From the NCBI RefSeq assembly GCF_951793255.1, contig NZ_OX636706.1:451001-515000 (forward strand): a stretch of DNA of 64,000 nt. Direction: 5' to 3'. This DNA is from Desulfovibrio piger (GTDB lineage Bacteria > Desulfobacterota > Desulfovibrionia > Desulfovibrionales > Desulfovibrionaceae). The notes beneath the pieces were generated by a model. The model saw only the letters and a program-made list of their open reading frames with translations, did not search any database and was not told where the DNA came from. A program made the translations under genes and the position numbers. The stretch's first letter is position 1, and each line of letters opens with the position of its first letter. Positions 24,140 through 32,607 of this stretch are shown here, one piece after another.

Positions 24140-24661
24140 ATGAGCGGCATACAGACTGCGCAGGTAGTCAATGCGACCATCTACCTGAACGGAAAAACCC
24201 TGCTGGGACGGGCTGCTGAAGTGAAGCTGCCGGAGATCACGGCGGCCATGAAAGAACACAGCGCCCTGGGCATGGTGGGCAAGTTCGAACTGCCTGCGGG
24301 TTTTGAGAAAATGGAAGGCGAGATCGTCTGGAACTCTTTCTATGCGGACGTGCTGAAGTCCCAGGCGGATATCTTCACGGCGTATTCCCTTCAGTGCCGC
24401 TCTTCCTGGGAATTGTGGAGCAGCCAGGGACGCGACAGGGAGGCCCCGCTGGTCACCTTCCTGACCGTACAGTTCAAGTCGTTCCCCTTAGGCGAGTTCA
24501 AGCAGCACGAGGGCGTTTCCCTGACCACAAAGTTTTCCTGCACCTACGTCAAGCAGGTCCTCGACGGTCAGGACATTCTGGAGCTGGACGTGCTGGCGAA
24601 CATCTACAAGGCGGGTGGAAGGGATCTCCTTTCCAATTACCGCGTCAACATCGGAGGCTAG
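24140..24661 (+). CDS. tail tube protein (Mu gpM / P2 FII type)
   Basis: 173 aa; ATG preceded by AAGGAGGCATC. VNATIYLNGKTLLGRAAEVKLPEIT, the KFELPAGFEKMEGEIVWNS block and the C-terminal TKFSCTYVKQVLDGQDILELDVL fit the major tube family. It stacks as hexamers inside the sheath and is capped by the tape-measure and hub proteins. Confidence 0.92.
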   Translation: MSGIQTAQVVNATIYLNGKTLLGRAAEVKLPEITAAMKEHSALGMVGKFELPAGFEKMEGEIVWNSFYADVLKSQADIFTAYSLQCRSSWELWSSQGRDREAPLVTFLTVQFKSFPLGEFKQHEGVSLTTKFSCTYVKQVLDGQDILELDVLANIYKAGGRDLLSNYRVNIGG

Positions 24662-24664
24662 ATC

Positions 24665-24976
24665 ATGGGCGAAGTCAAGGAACAGCCCCAAGAGGCCGTC
24701 AAGGATGAACATACCTACACCCTGCTTTTCCCCTACACCATGACGGACGGGCGGGAGCTGAAGGAAATCAACCTGCGTCCCCGCCTTACGGCCCGCGACA
24801 TCCGGGAAGCTAACCGCCGGACGAAAAAGGCGGAAGATTACGAGATATCGGGCGTTGCGGTCATGTGCGACATGCTCGAAGACGACCTGCTGGACATGGA
24901 TGCCCGCGATTATCTGGCCCTGCGTGACCGCTTCTTTCGCCTCGTCGGTGTCACGGGCGACGTTTCGGAGCGGTAA
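24665..24976 (+). CDS. tail assembly chaperone (Mu gp41 / P2 gpE type)
   Basis: 103 aa, 3 bp after the tube gene. HTYTLLFPYTMTDGRELKEINLRPRLTARDIREANR and the helical second half MLEDDLLDMDARDYLALRDRFFRLVG are typical of the chaperone that coats the tape measure before tail polymerisation. In this family a frameshifted extension is usual. Here the extension frame is +1 (equal to -2) relative to this gene and starts 4 bp after its stop if translated separately. Confidence 0.85.
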   Translation: MGEVKEQPQEAVKDEHTYTLLFPYTMTDGRELKEINLRPRLTARDIREANRRTKKAEDYEISGVAVMCDMLEDDLLDMDARDYLALRDRFFRLVGVTGDVSER

Positions 24977-24980
24977 CGCC

Positions 24981-25106
24981 ATGCTTGCCCGCTGGTGGCG
25001 CTGGTCGCCGCGGGACATTGACGACCTCACGATGGAAGAATGGCGGGAAGCGGTGGAAGACGCCGCTTCCCAGATCGAAGCCTATAACGACAGCCTGAAG
25101 AAGTGA
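24981..25106 (+). CDS. GpE-type tail assembly extension (41 aa)
   Basis: MLARWWRWSPRDIDDLTMEEWREAVEDAA... is the W-rich GpE signature. It has an ATG at 24981, but the same frame is open back to about 24855, overlapping the chaperone, so it could also be made as a +1/-2 frameshift product, as described for Mu tail assembly genes. I see no clear G-rich slippery run in the overlap, so independent initiation is equally possible. Confidence 0.75.
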   Translation: MLARWWRWSPRDIDDLTMEEWREAVEDAASQIEAYNDSLKK

Positions 25107-25108
25107 CC

Positions 25109-27949
25109 ATGCCGCGAGAGCTTTCCCTAGCCGTCAATATCAGCGCCCGCCTGGCGTCGTCCTTCCGGTCCGCCGTGGACGCCGCCCGTGCGGGTTTTCG
25201 CGGCATGCATGCCGACGCGCGGCAACAGGCGGCAGCCGTGCGGGCCGGAGCGGCCGCGACCGGGGAGTTTGCCCGTTCTTCCGCTCTGGCCCGGCAGGCC
25301 GCGGCCACGGCAGGTTCTGCGGCTGCGGGTTCCTTTGGTCAGGCCGGTGCCGCGGCCGGTAACGCCGGCGGGCAGGTCAGCAAACTTTCCGGGCAGGTGG
25401 CCGCGCTTCCCGGCGTGGCGCGGGAGTTCGACAAGGCATTTTCCTACGCGGCGGGTGCCGCGGAAAACGCATTGAAAGGCACGGGCGCGGCCTCTGATCT
25501 CCTGGCAAAAAAGCAGAAGGCGCTTCATGACTATCTGAAGCGCACGAATATCGAAGCCGGGAACCGGTCCCGGGCGGAAGCTGCCATGCGAGCCCTGGCG
25601 CTTCGGCAAGTGGAGCTCAGACGCAACGAGGAAGCACTTGCCCGCGCGATGGATCGCAGCAATGCCGTTGCCGAAAAGCGCAGCCGCCTTTATGCCGATG
25701 TGGGCAAGCTGACCGTGTCCGGAGCGGCTGCCGCCGCGCCGGCGGCAATGGCCGTCAAGACAGCGGCGCAAAAGCAGGACACCATCCGCGACATGGCCAT
25801 AACCGGCGGCATGAGTGCTGAGGATGAAGCCAGGCTGTCCGAATCCGTACGGAACATCTCGCGGGAATCCAACCAGTACCAGACGGACGTCCTGCAGGGG
25901 ATGCAGGTCCTGGTGGCGGGCGGCGTCCAAAGCCGGGAAGAGCTGGAAGGTTACGGGGCGGTGCTTGCCCGGACGGCCACGTCGACCCGGGCAAGTATGG
26001 ACGACCTTGGCGCGACCACGCTGGCCCTGCGTGACAACCTGGGCATTACGGCCGAAGGGCTGAACGAATCCTTCAATATTCTGGCTGCGGGCGGCAAGGC
26101 CGGTCTTGTGGAAATGAAGGACATGGCGAAGTTCCTCCCCCAGCTGGCACCGATGTTTGCCGGCATGGGCGTCACGGGACAGCAGGCCGTGGCGGAAATG
26201 ACGGCGGGATTGCAGATTGCCCGGCGTGGCGCGGGTACCAATGATGAAGCCGCGAACAATATGCGCAACTATCTGCAAAAGATCTTCGCTCCGGACACGG
26301 TGAAGAACTTCGCCGACGCGGGCATTGATCTGCAAGGCTCGCTGAAGCAGCTGGCCAAAGACGGCATCGGCCCCTTCGAGGGGACCATGCGGCTTGTCAT
26401 GGAATACATGAAAAGCAAGAGCCCGCAGGCGGCCGCCGAGTTCAAGAAAGCCATGACGATCGAGGATGAGGCCAAGCGGAAGCAGGCCTTGCAGCGCATC
26501 AGCGAAGCCTACGCGCTTTCCGACCTGTTCCGGGACATGCAGGCCATGAACTTTTTGCGGCCGCTCGTCATGCAGATGGACGACTACAAAAAGATCAAGG
26601 CCGAAGCCCTGGAAGCGGGCAAACAGGACGTTCTCGGAAAAGATTTTGACCTGCGAATGGCGTCTCCGGTGGAAAAAGCAAAACGGCTGCGCGTGGAGTT
26701 CGATCTTGCGGCGGAATCGCTGGGTAAGGCGCTTTTGCCCTCGGCGCTGGCCGTGGGGGACAGCCTGTTGCCGCTGCTCCAGCGCGGGGCGGACTGGATG
26801 GAACAGAACCAGGAGACTGTGGCACTGGTGGCGAAAGTGGCCGCTGGCCTGTTCCTGTTCCGGGGCGGGTTGCTGGCCTTGCGTCTGGGCTTCACCTTGC
26901 TTGGCGGGCCACTGGTATCGGCGGCGGTCCGGTTCCTGACTTTCCGTGCCCTGCTGGCCGGCGGCGTCCGCCCTATGCAGGCATTGTTCCGTCTGTTCGG
27001 CCTGTCGCCCCGCGCTGCCGGTATTTTTGCCGGGGCGCTGGGCAAGGCAGGCAGCGCCGTCCGCGGTCTTGGAACTCTTGTGCTTCGTGCGGGGCGCGTG
27101 CTTTCCGGCGCTCTTGTGAAAGGGCTTTCGCTTGCCGGCAAGGCAGTATTCGTACTGGGGCGCGCCCTGCTGCTCAACCCCGTGGGGCTTCTGGTAACGG
27201 GCATCGGCGTGGCCGCTTACCTGATCTACAAGAACTGGGACAAGGTCAAGGCCGCCTTTTCCGCCGGCTGGAACTGGCTGAAGGCGCTGGGGCCGCGTCT
27301 CATGCAACAGGGTCGGGAGCTGATAGCCTCGATCTTTCCTGAAGGCGGTATCGGCCCGGCGCTGGAAGCGGGCTGGAACACGGTCAAGACCAAATTCCAG
27401 GGCGGCATGACATATATCAAGGGCTTGCCGGCTCAATTCCTGGGCTTGGGCAGGAGTGTGGCTTCCGGTCTTGTCGAGGGGCTCAAGTCCGGCATCGATG
27501 CGGCGACGGAAGCCATCGCGGGCATGGCCGAGAGCGTGAAGAACAAATTCAAGGGCTGGCTCGGTATCGCCAGTCCGAGCAAGGTCTTTGCCGGCTACGG
27601 CCTGAACGTCGCCCAGGGCGCCGCCCTGGGCATAAAGGCCGGGGAAGGCGAAGCAGCCGGTGCCGCCGCCGGCCTCGCAAAAGCCGCAGCGGCTGAATGG
27701 CAGCCGCCCAGGCTGCTGACCGCTCCGGACGGCCCGGCAAAGATCGCCAGAGCCGCGCGGGCCGACCGGGAGGGCATACACGGCTTTGGTGGCAGCGCCG
27801 GGGTGAACGTCACCTTTTCGCCGAACATCACCATCCAGGGCAACGCGACGGAAAAGGAAGTACGGAGTGCTCTTGCCATGACCTTGCCGGAGCTGGAACG
27901 CATGATCCGCCGCGTCATGCACGACAGGGAGCGCCGCGCGTATGTTTAG
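25109..27949 (+). CDS. tail tape-measure protein
   Basis: 946 aa from the ATG at 25109 (a GTG 6 bp earlier is possible). Ala-rich helical N-terminus; TMP core (about 185-440) with TIRDMAITGGMSAEDEARL and QLAPMFAGMGVTGQQAVAEMTAGL; hydrophobic helices at about 575-610 and 690-710 (LLNPVGLLVTGIGVAAYLI). The C-terminal block GWLGIASPSKVFAGYGLNVAQG is the phage-tail SPSKVF signature. Its length sets tail length. At about 1 nm per 6-7 residues it suggests a tail near 140 nm (inference). Confidence 0.93.
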   Translation: MPRELSLAVNISARLASSFRSAVDAARAGFRGMHADARQQAAAVRAGAAATGEFARSSALARQAAATAGSAAAGSFGQAGAAAGNAGGQVSKLSGQVAALPGVAREFDKAFSYAAGAAENALKGTGAASDLLAKKQKALHDYLKRTNIEAGNRSRAEAAMRALALRQVELRRNEEALARAMDRSNAVAEKRSRLYADVGKLTVSGAAAAAPAAMAVKTAAQKQDTIRDMAITGGMSAEDEARLSESVRNISRESNQYQTDVLQGMQVLVAGGVQSREELEGYGAVLARTATSTRASMDDLGATTLALRDNLGITAEGLNESFNILAAGGKAGLVEMKDMAKFLPQLAPMFAGMGVTGQQAVAEMTAGLQIARRGAGTNDEAANNMRNYLQKIFAPDTVKNFADAGIDLQGSLKQLAKDGIGPFEGTMRLVMEYMKSKSPQAAAEFKKAMTIEDEAKRKQALQRISEAYALSDLFRDMQAMNFLRPLVMQMDDYKKIKAEALEAGKQDVLGKDFDLRMASPVEKAKRLRVEFDLAAESLGKALLPSALAVGDSLLPLLQRGADWMEQNQETVALVAKVAAGLFLFRGGLLALRLGFTLLGGPLVSAAVRFLTFRALLAGGVRPMQALFRLFGLSPRAAGIFAGALGKAGSAVRGLGTLVLRAGRVLSGALVKGLSLAGKAVFVLGRALLLNPVGLLVTGIGVAAYLIYKNWDKVKAAFSAGWNWLKALGPRLMQQGRELIASIFPEGGIGPALEAGWNTVKTKFQGGMTYIKGLPAQFLGLGRSVASGLVEGLKSGIDAATEAIAGMAESVKNKFKGWLGIASPSKVFAGYGLNVAQGAALGIKAGEGEAAGAAAGLAKAAAAEWQPPRLLTAPDGPAKIARAARADREGIHGFGGSAGVNVTFSPNITIQGNATEKEVRSALAMTLPELERMIRRVMHDRERRAYV

Positions 27950-28898
27950 CGTTTTCGCCACACTGGGGGACGTGCTTTTTGCTCCACGGCTTTCGCCATC
28001 CGGGCTTGACGTGCAGCAGGGGGCGGCATTCGCGGAGCATGCCCTGTTCTCCCGCGCCCCGCGTCTGCAATACACCGGCCGGGAGCTGGACGTGCTGAAT
28101 CTGGTCTTTGATCTGCATTTCAGTTTTTGCACACCGGCCGAAGAGAAAAAGAAGCTGGAAACCATGCTGAGGGGGCATCAGGCCCATCCGCTGGTGTTCG
28201 GCGACGGCTCCTGGTGGGGCTACTTCGTCCTTGAACGGCTCTCCACCACATTTGAGCAGTGCTCCCCGTCCGGTACACCCTGGCTGATTTCCATGCAGGC
28301 GGAGCTGAAGGAATACACGGGCGACCCGGCAAAGCCCCTTGAGCGTCCGGCGGTGAGCGACGGTGCCCCTTCTCTGGCGGTATACCCGGGCCGGGGCTCC
28401 CTGCTTTCCCTGGCGACGCCGGCGGCCGGCGGAGGCCTGTGGGACACCATGCGCACGGCGGTTTCCTTTGCGCAGCAGGCACGGGGGATCGTCAGCGAGG
28501 CCACGGATCTTGTGGGGCTGGCCAGAGATGTGGCGGGCGCGGGCGGTCCGTTCGAGGCCGTGTCTCTGGCTCTGGGCGGCGCGGACAGGCTGGGGGGACT
28601 TTTGGGCAAGGCGGGCGGCCTGGCGTCAGGATTGACAGACGCCCTCGTGGCGTGCCTGTCGGCCCTGCCGCTGGAAGAGATCACGATCGCCGTGGGAGCC
28701 GCCGGAGAACTGGCCGGCCTCATGCGGGACGGGGCAGCCCTTGCCTCTACGCTGGGCGTGGATACAGGCAACGTGGGGCAAACGCTGGGGCAGGTGGATG
28801 CCTGCCTGGTCGCGGGCTCGTCCTGCCTTGACCGTTGCGCGCCCGTCCTGCAACGGTTTTCCGCCGACGTCGCAGCGCGGCGAGTTCAGGAGGCTTGA
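27942..28898 (+). CDS. tail protein, P2 gpU family with long C-terminal extension
   Basis: 318 aa overlapping the tape-measure stop by 8 bp. The first about 130 residues are the gpU-like domain (SGLDVQQGAAFAEHALFSRAPRLQYTG, HPLVFGDGSWWGYFVLERL, MQAELKEYTG). The remaining about 190 are Ala/Gly/Leu-rich helices found in DNA-circularisation-like tail proteins. It probably terminates the tail tube and contacts the hub. Confidence 0.8.
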   Translation: MFSVFATLGDVLFAPRLSPSGLDVQQGAAFAEHALFSRAPRLQYTGRELDVLNLVFDLHFSFCTPAEEKKKLETMLRGHQAHPLVFGDGSWWGYFVLERLSTTFEQCSPSGTPWLISMQAELKEYTGDPAKPLERPAVSDGAPSLAVYPGRGSLLSLATPAAGGGLWDTMRTAVSFAQQARGIVSEATDLVGLARDVAGAGGPFEAVSLALGGADRLGGLLGKAGGLASGLTDALVACLSALPLEEITIAVGAAGELAGLMRDGAALASTLGVDTGNVGQTLGQVDACLVAGSSCLDRCAPVLQRFSADVAARRVQEA

Positions 28899-28899
28899 T

Positions 28900-29130
28900 G
28901 TGGACAGGCTCGTACACGTCACAAGTGAGGGCGAGCGTTGGGATACGCTGGCCTGGCGCTACTACGGGGATGTATCGGAAGTGGAACGCATCATCACGGC
29001 CAATCCCCACATGCCGATAACCCCGGTCCTTCCGGGCGGGGTACGGATATTCATCCCTGTGGTCAGGGCCGCGGAACTGGAACACAACGTCAATCTTCCG
29101 CCCTGGTGCTCCGGGGCGAGTGAGGAATGA
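28900..29130 (+). CDS. tail protein X, LysM-like (P2 gpX)
   Basis: 76 aa starting at GTG 28900 behind AGGAGGCTTGAT; the longer frame upstream is inside the gpU gene. VHVTSEGERWDTLAWRYYGDVSEVERIITANPHM is a LysM fold as in gpX. Present between gpU and gpD in P2- and Mu-like phages; it helps the hub attach to the tube end. Confidence 0.88.
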   Translation: MDRLVHVTSEGERWDTLAWRYYGDVSEVERIITANPHMPITPVLPGGVRIFIPVVRAAELEHNVNLPPWCSGASEE

Positions 29131-30200
29131 ACATGAGCGGCCCGGTAGAAGTCCCTGTGCCCCAGGCACGGATCATATATGAAGGAAAGGACATTTCCGC
29201 GGACATCAGCCCGTATCTTCTCAGCGTCGGCTATACGGACAGATTGTCCGGGGAATCCGACGAGCTGGAGCTGCGCCTTGAAGACACCGACGGGCGCTGG
29301 CGCGGCGACTGGTACCCGGGCAAGGGGGATTCCCTCACGGTATCCATCGGCTACGCCGGGCAGGAGCCTGTTTCCTGCGGCTCCTTCGAGATTGACGAGA
29401 TAGAACTTTCCTTTCCACCGGACGAGGTTTCCATCCGGGCGCTGGCCACAGGCATCAGCGTTTCGTGCAGGACGCGGAAAAGCAAGGGGTACGAGAAAAC
29501 TACGCTGGCCGGAGTGGTCCGCGTGGTGTGCGGACGGCTGGGGCTGACGCCGGCCGGAGAAGTGGCGGACATACCCCTTGACCGGGTGACGCAGTATCAG
29601 GAGAGCGATCTTGCCTTTCTGACCCGGCTTGCCGGCGAGTACGGGCACACGTTCAAGATCAGCGGCAAAAAGATGATTTTCCAGCGCAAGGACAGTGTGC
29701 TGACTGCGGACAGCGCGCGGACCTTCAAACGGGAGGACGTGACGTCGTGCAGCTTCCGGGACAAGCTGAAGGACATTCCCCAAAAGGTCAAAATCAAGAA
29801 ACAGGACGCGGGGAAAAAGGCGCTGAAGGTGTACGGCAAGAGCAGCGACGACAGCCTGGCCGTGGTGGCCACCACGGAGCAGGCACAGAAGAAACGCGGG
29901 CGAACCTCAAAAAAAGCCAGCGGTGACGAGCTGCGCATCGTGGGGCGCGGCAGCCAGGCGCAGCTTGAAGCCAAGGGCAACGCGGCTCTTCAGGACGTGG
30001 AACTGGAACGTTGCCATGCGGAACTTTCACTGTACGGCGACCCTTCCCTGCGTGCCGGAGTATCGGTGGAACTTGGGGAAGACTTCGGCGCGCCGGCGGG
30101 CAAGTACCTGATCACCTGCTCCCGGCATGAAATAAGCCGGGAGGGATACACAACAACGCTGACGCTTGCACGGACGGCGGCCCCGGAGAAAAAGGCATGA
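29127..30200 (+). CDS. baseplate hub protein (P2 gpD / Mu gp44-type)
   Basis: 357 aa. ARIIYEGKDISADISPYLLSVGYTD, DELELRLEDTDGRWRGDWYPGKGD and LTVSIGYAGQEPVSCGSFEIDEIE are the gpD ('late control D') pattern; the C-terminal part holds the second hub barrel (ADLSLYGDPSLRAGVSVELG-like). Forms a trimer below the tube on which the spike sits. Overlaps both neighbours by 4 bp. Confidence 0.92.
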   Translation: MNMSGPVEVPVPQARIIYEGKDISADISPYLLSVGYTDRLSGESDELELRLEDTDGRWRGDWYPGKGDSLTVSIGYAGQEPVSCGSFEIDEIELSFPPDEVSIRALATGISVSCRTRKSKGYEKTTLAGVVRVVCGRLGLTPAGEVADIPLDRVTQYQESDLAFLTRLAGEYGHTFKISGKKMIFQRKDSVLTADSARTFKREDVTSCSFRDKLKDIPQKVKIKKQDAGKKALKVYGKSSDDSLAVVATTEQAQKKRGRTSKKASGDELRIVGRGSQAQLEAKGNAALQDVELERCHAELSLYGDPSLRAGVSVELGEDFGAPAGKYLITCSRHEISREGYTTTLTLARTAAPEKKA

Positions 30201-30865
30201 GCCGGACACAGGAAGAATCCGGGGCAACGTTCGCCTTCGGCATCGTCACGGCGGTGGACGCCGGGCGGGGCTGGGCGCGGGCCAGCCTGCCGGAATACGA
30301 TAATCTGGAAACGGCCTTCCTGCCGGTGCTCCAGCGCCGCACGCACAGGGACAAGGCGCTCAATCTGCCGGACGTGGGGGAACAGGTGGTGCTTCTCCTT
30401 GACTTGCGGGGGGAGGACGGCGTCATCCTGGGCGCGGTCTGGTCGGACGCGGACCCCGTGCCGCAGACTGGAGGCCCGGATGTGGATGTGCGGCGCTATG
30501 CCGACGGCACGGTGCTGCGCTATGACCGCGCGGCGCACAGGCTGACGGCGGATGTTCAGGGGGAAATCGTGGCTACCTGCACGGGCAAGGCTGACGTGAC
30601 AGTGGAAGGCCCCGCTCGCGTGGAGTCAAAGGTGGCCCTTACCTTGGCCGCGCCGACCATTACCATGCGGGGAGCCTTGTCCATGCGGAGCTATGAGGGT
30701 GACGGCCCGACCACGGCGGAGATCGACGGTCCCCTGACCGTGAATCGCGGTGACGTGACCGTGCCCGGCAACGACGTAAAGGCCGGCGACGTTTCCCTGA
30801 AGGAACACAGGCACGGCGGCGTAGATACGGGCGGCGGTACCAGCGGCCCGCCGGTCAATGCTTGA
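30197..30865 (+). CDS. baseplate spike (P2 gpV / Mu gp45 type)
   Basis: 222 aa: OB-fold at about 12-100 (FGIVTAVDAGRGWARASLPEYD, PDVGEQVVLLLDLRGEDGVILGAVWSD), then a repeating beta-helix (VTVEGPARVESKVALTLAAPTITMRG) and a C-terminal tip HRHGGVDTGGG. The HxH motif at the end binds an iron ion in the P2 and phi92 spikes and forms the membrane-piercing apex. Its 3' end overlaps the convergent minus-strand gene by 11 bp. Confidence 0.93.
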   Translation: MSRTQEESGATFAFGIVTAVDAGRGWARASLPEYDNLETAFLPVLQRRTHRDKALNLPDVGEQVVLLLDLRGEDGVILGAVWSDADPVPQTGGPDVDVRRYADGTVLRYDRAAHRLTADVQGEIVATCTGKADVTVEGPARVESKVALTLAAPTITMRGALSMRSYEGDGPTTAEIDGPLTVNRGDVTVPGNDVKAGDVSLKEHRHGGVDTGGGTSGPPVNA

Positions 30866-31454
30866 GTTTTCTTCGTTCAGCGGCTTCCTGAGCGGCTTTC
30901 ATGCGCGTAAACTTGCCGTAATGAAAACGAGCCTTTTCGCTGTATATTTCAAGCAGGTCTGACCGTTTCTGCCGTTTGCAAGCCGTCATCATGTGGCCGT
31001 ATATCTCAGACAGACGCAAATGAAGAAATTTCTCCCGTACATTTTTGCGCTGATGTCCGAACTCATACTGATTGGCGGCTTCCGCATTATCCAGCAATTC
31101 CTGAAACTCGGCGAGGGCTTCGTCAAAATGCCCTGCCTGCTGTAAAAACAGAGGAAGCCGACAAAGCCTCTGCACCGTATGCCCATCCCCTGAAGGAGTT
31201 ACCAATTCTTTAGCCTTTCGCAGACAGGCTATAGCATCTTCCCATTGTTTGGCGTCCTTGAACTCCGTTGCCTTGCGGTGCAGCGCGGCAAACTCCTCTT
31301 CAACGGATGCCTCTTGTGTCGATGCTGCATCATCTGGCGTTACCTCAGCGCTGACAGCAACGGGTACGTCCTCACCATGCGATATGCCTACGCTGCCGGC
31401 CTGCTCCTTGACAGCAGCCCTTCTGCGACCAAACAGAAAGGATAAAATTCCCAT
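30855..31454 (-). CDS. antisense-oriented cargo protein (moron), TPR-like
   Basis: 199 aa, the only late-region gene on the minus strand apart from the fibre cassettes, convergent with the spike gene. A basic N-terminus, LSFLFGRRRAAVK, an acidic linker, then helical pairs (FAALHRKATEFKDAKQWEDAIACLRKAKEL; AGHFDEALAEFQELLDNAEAA) like TPR repeats. It has its own AGAGGAG ribosome site. A perfect dyad TTGTAAT-TTT-ATTACAA lies 29 bp upstream (31483-31499) in an AT-rich promoter. Likely expressed in the lysogen; function unknown. Confidence 0.65.
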   Translation of the reverse strand: MGILSFLFGRRRAAVKEQAGSVGISHGEDVPVAVSAEVTPDDAASTQEASVEEEFAALHRKATEFKDAKQWEDAIACLRKAKELVTPSGDGHTVQRLCRLPLFLQQAGHFDEALAEFQELLDNAEAANQYEFGHQRKNVREKFLHLRLSEIYGHMMTACKRQKRSDLLEIYSEKARFHYGKFTRMKAAQEAAERRKLKH

Positions 31455-31482
31455 ACCGAACTCCTCTTGCCTCTCGCTGTTT

Positions 31483-31499
31483 TTGTAATTTTATTACAA
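31483..31499 (-). promoter_or_regulatory. palindrome in promoter region of the minus-strand moron
   Basis: TTGTAAT-TTT-ATTACAA with perfect 7-bp arms; a leftward TAAAAT inside it could be the -10 box. It would be an operator for the moron gene. On the other strand, TTGACG at 31505-31510 is a possible -35 for rightward transcription toward the RNA and rha genes, with no convincing -10. Confidence 0.4.
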
Positions 31500-31636
31500 T
31501 TTCGCTTGACGGTCGAGGCATGGGCGAGGTAACTGTCCTTTTCAGGAGCTTAAGAACTCCTTCCAAGACGGCTGGTCACCCCGTAGCGTGGCTCTTTTTA
31601 TGCTCTGTCAAGACTGTTTTTTTCTTGGCGGTGGTG

Positions 31637-31740
31637 TATAGTACGATCTCACAGGTCGGGAGTGGGCTAATACAATACCGCTTGTCGGGAATAGGCCCGC
31701 CGTTTCTTGGACGGTTCTTAGCTCCCGGCCTTTTTGTTTT
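31637..31740 (+). ncRNA. C4-like antisense RNA candidate with promoter and terminator
   Basis: A -10 box TATAGT (31637-31642) would start RNA near 31649. A 9-bp closing stem GGTCGGGAG (31654-31662)/CTCCCGGCC (31722-31730) is followed by TTTTTGTTTT, an intrinsic terminator with a structured interior. Inside are a GGG/CCC stem and the hairpin CCGT-TTCTTGG-ACGG (31700-31714). The loop UUCUUGGA can pair over 8 positions with UCCAAGAG (31762-31769), which covers the ribosome site of the rha gene at 31777. This is how C4 RNA of P1/P7 silences ant. Identity rests on structure and complementarity; I could not run a covariance search. Confidence 0.6.
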
Positions 31741-31776
31741 CTGAAAAGGTCAATAAGAAAATCCAAGAGGTGTTTC

Positions 31777-32358
31777 ATGACCCAGCTTCCCGCCATTGCC
31801 CTGACGCCCGACGCGCAGGGCCGCCCCACCTGCCTTTCCACCGACGTAGCCCTGCACTTCCAGAAGAAGCATCTTCACATTCTCCGCGACATCGACCGAC
31901 TCAAATCTCTCCTTCCGAACTCCTTCACTGAATCCAATTTTGGATTCAGTGAATACACCGACAAGACAGGACGTAAACTTCGTGCCTTTCGCCTGACCCG
32001 CGACGCCTTCAGCCTTCTGATCATGGGCATGACCGGCCCGGCGGCCATCCGCTGGAAGCTGCGCTACATTGAGGCGTTCAATACGATGGAAAGGGAACTG
32101 CTGGAACGGCATGACGGCGACCTGTTTCTGGCCGGGGCGCGGGCGGCGGCCCAGCGCCTTGCCGGGGAAGAACGCGCCCGGCTGGCCGACTGCGCCCTTG
32201 CCCTGCTGGACGAAGGGCTGACCCAGCGCGAAGTCGGGGAACTTTTACATGTCAGCCGCTGGACGGTGCGGCGGCTCAAGCGGCGCTTCGGCTTCATGGC
32301 CGCGCCGAGGACGGAAACGCGCCCTGAAATCCGTATGGTTCAGGGGGTGCTGGCATGA
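31777..32358 (+). CDS. Rha-family phage regulatory protein
   Basis: 193 aa. N-terminal Rha domain: CLSTDVALHFQKKHLHILRDID, SEYTDKTGRKLRAFRLTRDAFSLLIMGMTG, RYIEAFNTMERELLE. The C-terminal half is a separate helix-turn-helix (DEGLTQREVGELLHVSRWTVRRLKRRFG, about 145-172), like antirepressor or Spo0J-type modules. Rha proteins of lambdoid phages interfere with infection of IHF-deficient hosts. Its ribosome site (AAGAGG) is the predicted target of the upstream C4-like RNA, so it may act as an antirepressor. Confidence 0.8.
   Translation: MTQLPAIALTPDAQGRPTCLSTDVALHFQKKHLHILRDIDRLKSLLPNSFTESNFGFSEYTDKTGRKLRAFRLTRDAFSLLIMGMTGPAAIRWKLRYIEAFNTMERELLERHDGDLFLAGARAAAQRLAGEERARLADCALALLDEGLTQREVGELLHVSRWTVRRLKRRFGFMAAPRTETRPEIRMVQGVLA
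31924..31953. repeat. perfect 14-bp inverted repeat inside rha
   Basis: Arms TTCACTGAATCCAA and TTGGATTCAGTGAA around a TT centre. It encodes FTESNFGFSE in the Rha domain linker. Such a perfect dyad in coding DNA could be a protein-binding site or an mRNA hairpin. Confidence 0.75.
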
Positions 32359-32573
32359 AAGCTCCCGTCAATCCTCTGTACGTTCCCGGCTGTCCCATGG
32401 ATACCGTAACCAACGTTTCGCGGATTCTGGCCTATCTTGGCGACATATCCCTTCATCTTCATCAGCCGGACTCGGACCGCATCGCGCTGGAACTGTCCGG
32501 CGACGGCGCGGACGGACAGTATCACCTGTTCCGAACATTGCAGGAAACACTTGATTCCGTTGTGGAAGAATAA
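32355..32573 (+). CDS. small phage protein, unknown
   Basis: 72 aa starting in an ATGA overlap with rha (MKAPVNPLYVPGCPMDTVTNVSRIL). Mixed alpha/beta with an acidic C-terminus (FRTLQETLDSVVEE). It is the last gene before a strong terminator, so rha and this gene form a short unit separate from the late operons. No family recognised. Confidence 0.55.
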   Translation: MKAPVNPLYVPGCPMDTVTNVSRILAYLGDISLHLHQPDSDRIALELSGDGADGQYHLFRTLQETLDSVVEE

Positions 32574-32579
32574 CTACAG

Positions 32580-32607
32580 GCCCCGCTTCGGCGGGGCTTT
32601 TCGTTTT
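32580..32607 (+). terminator. intrinsic terminator before late promoter 3
   Basis: Perfect stem GCCCCGC-TTCG-GCGGGGC (32580-32597) followed by TTTTCGTTTT. The T tract runs directly into the activator motif of late promoter 3, so the rha unit is insulated from the baseplate operon. Confidence 0.9.
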
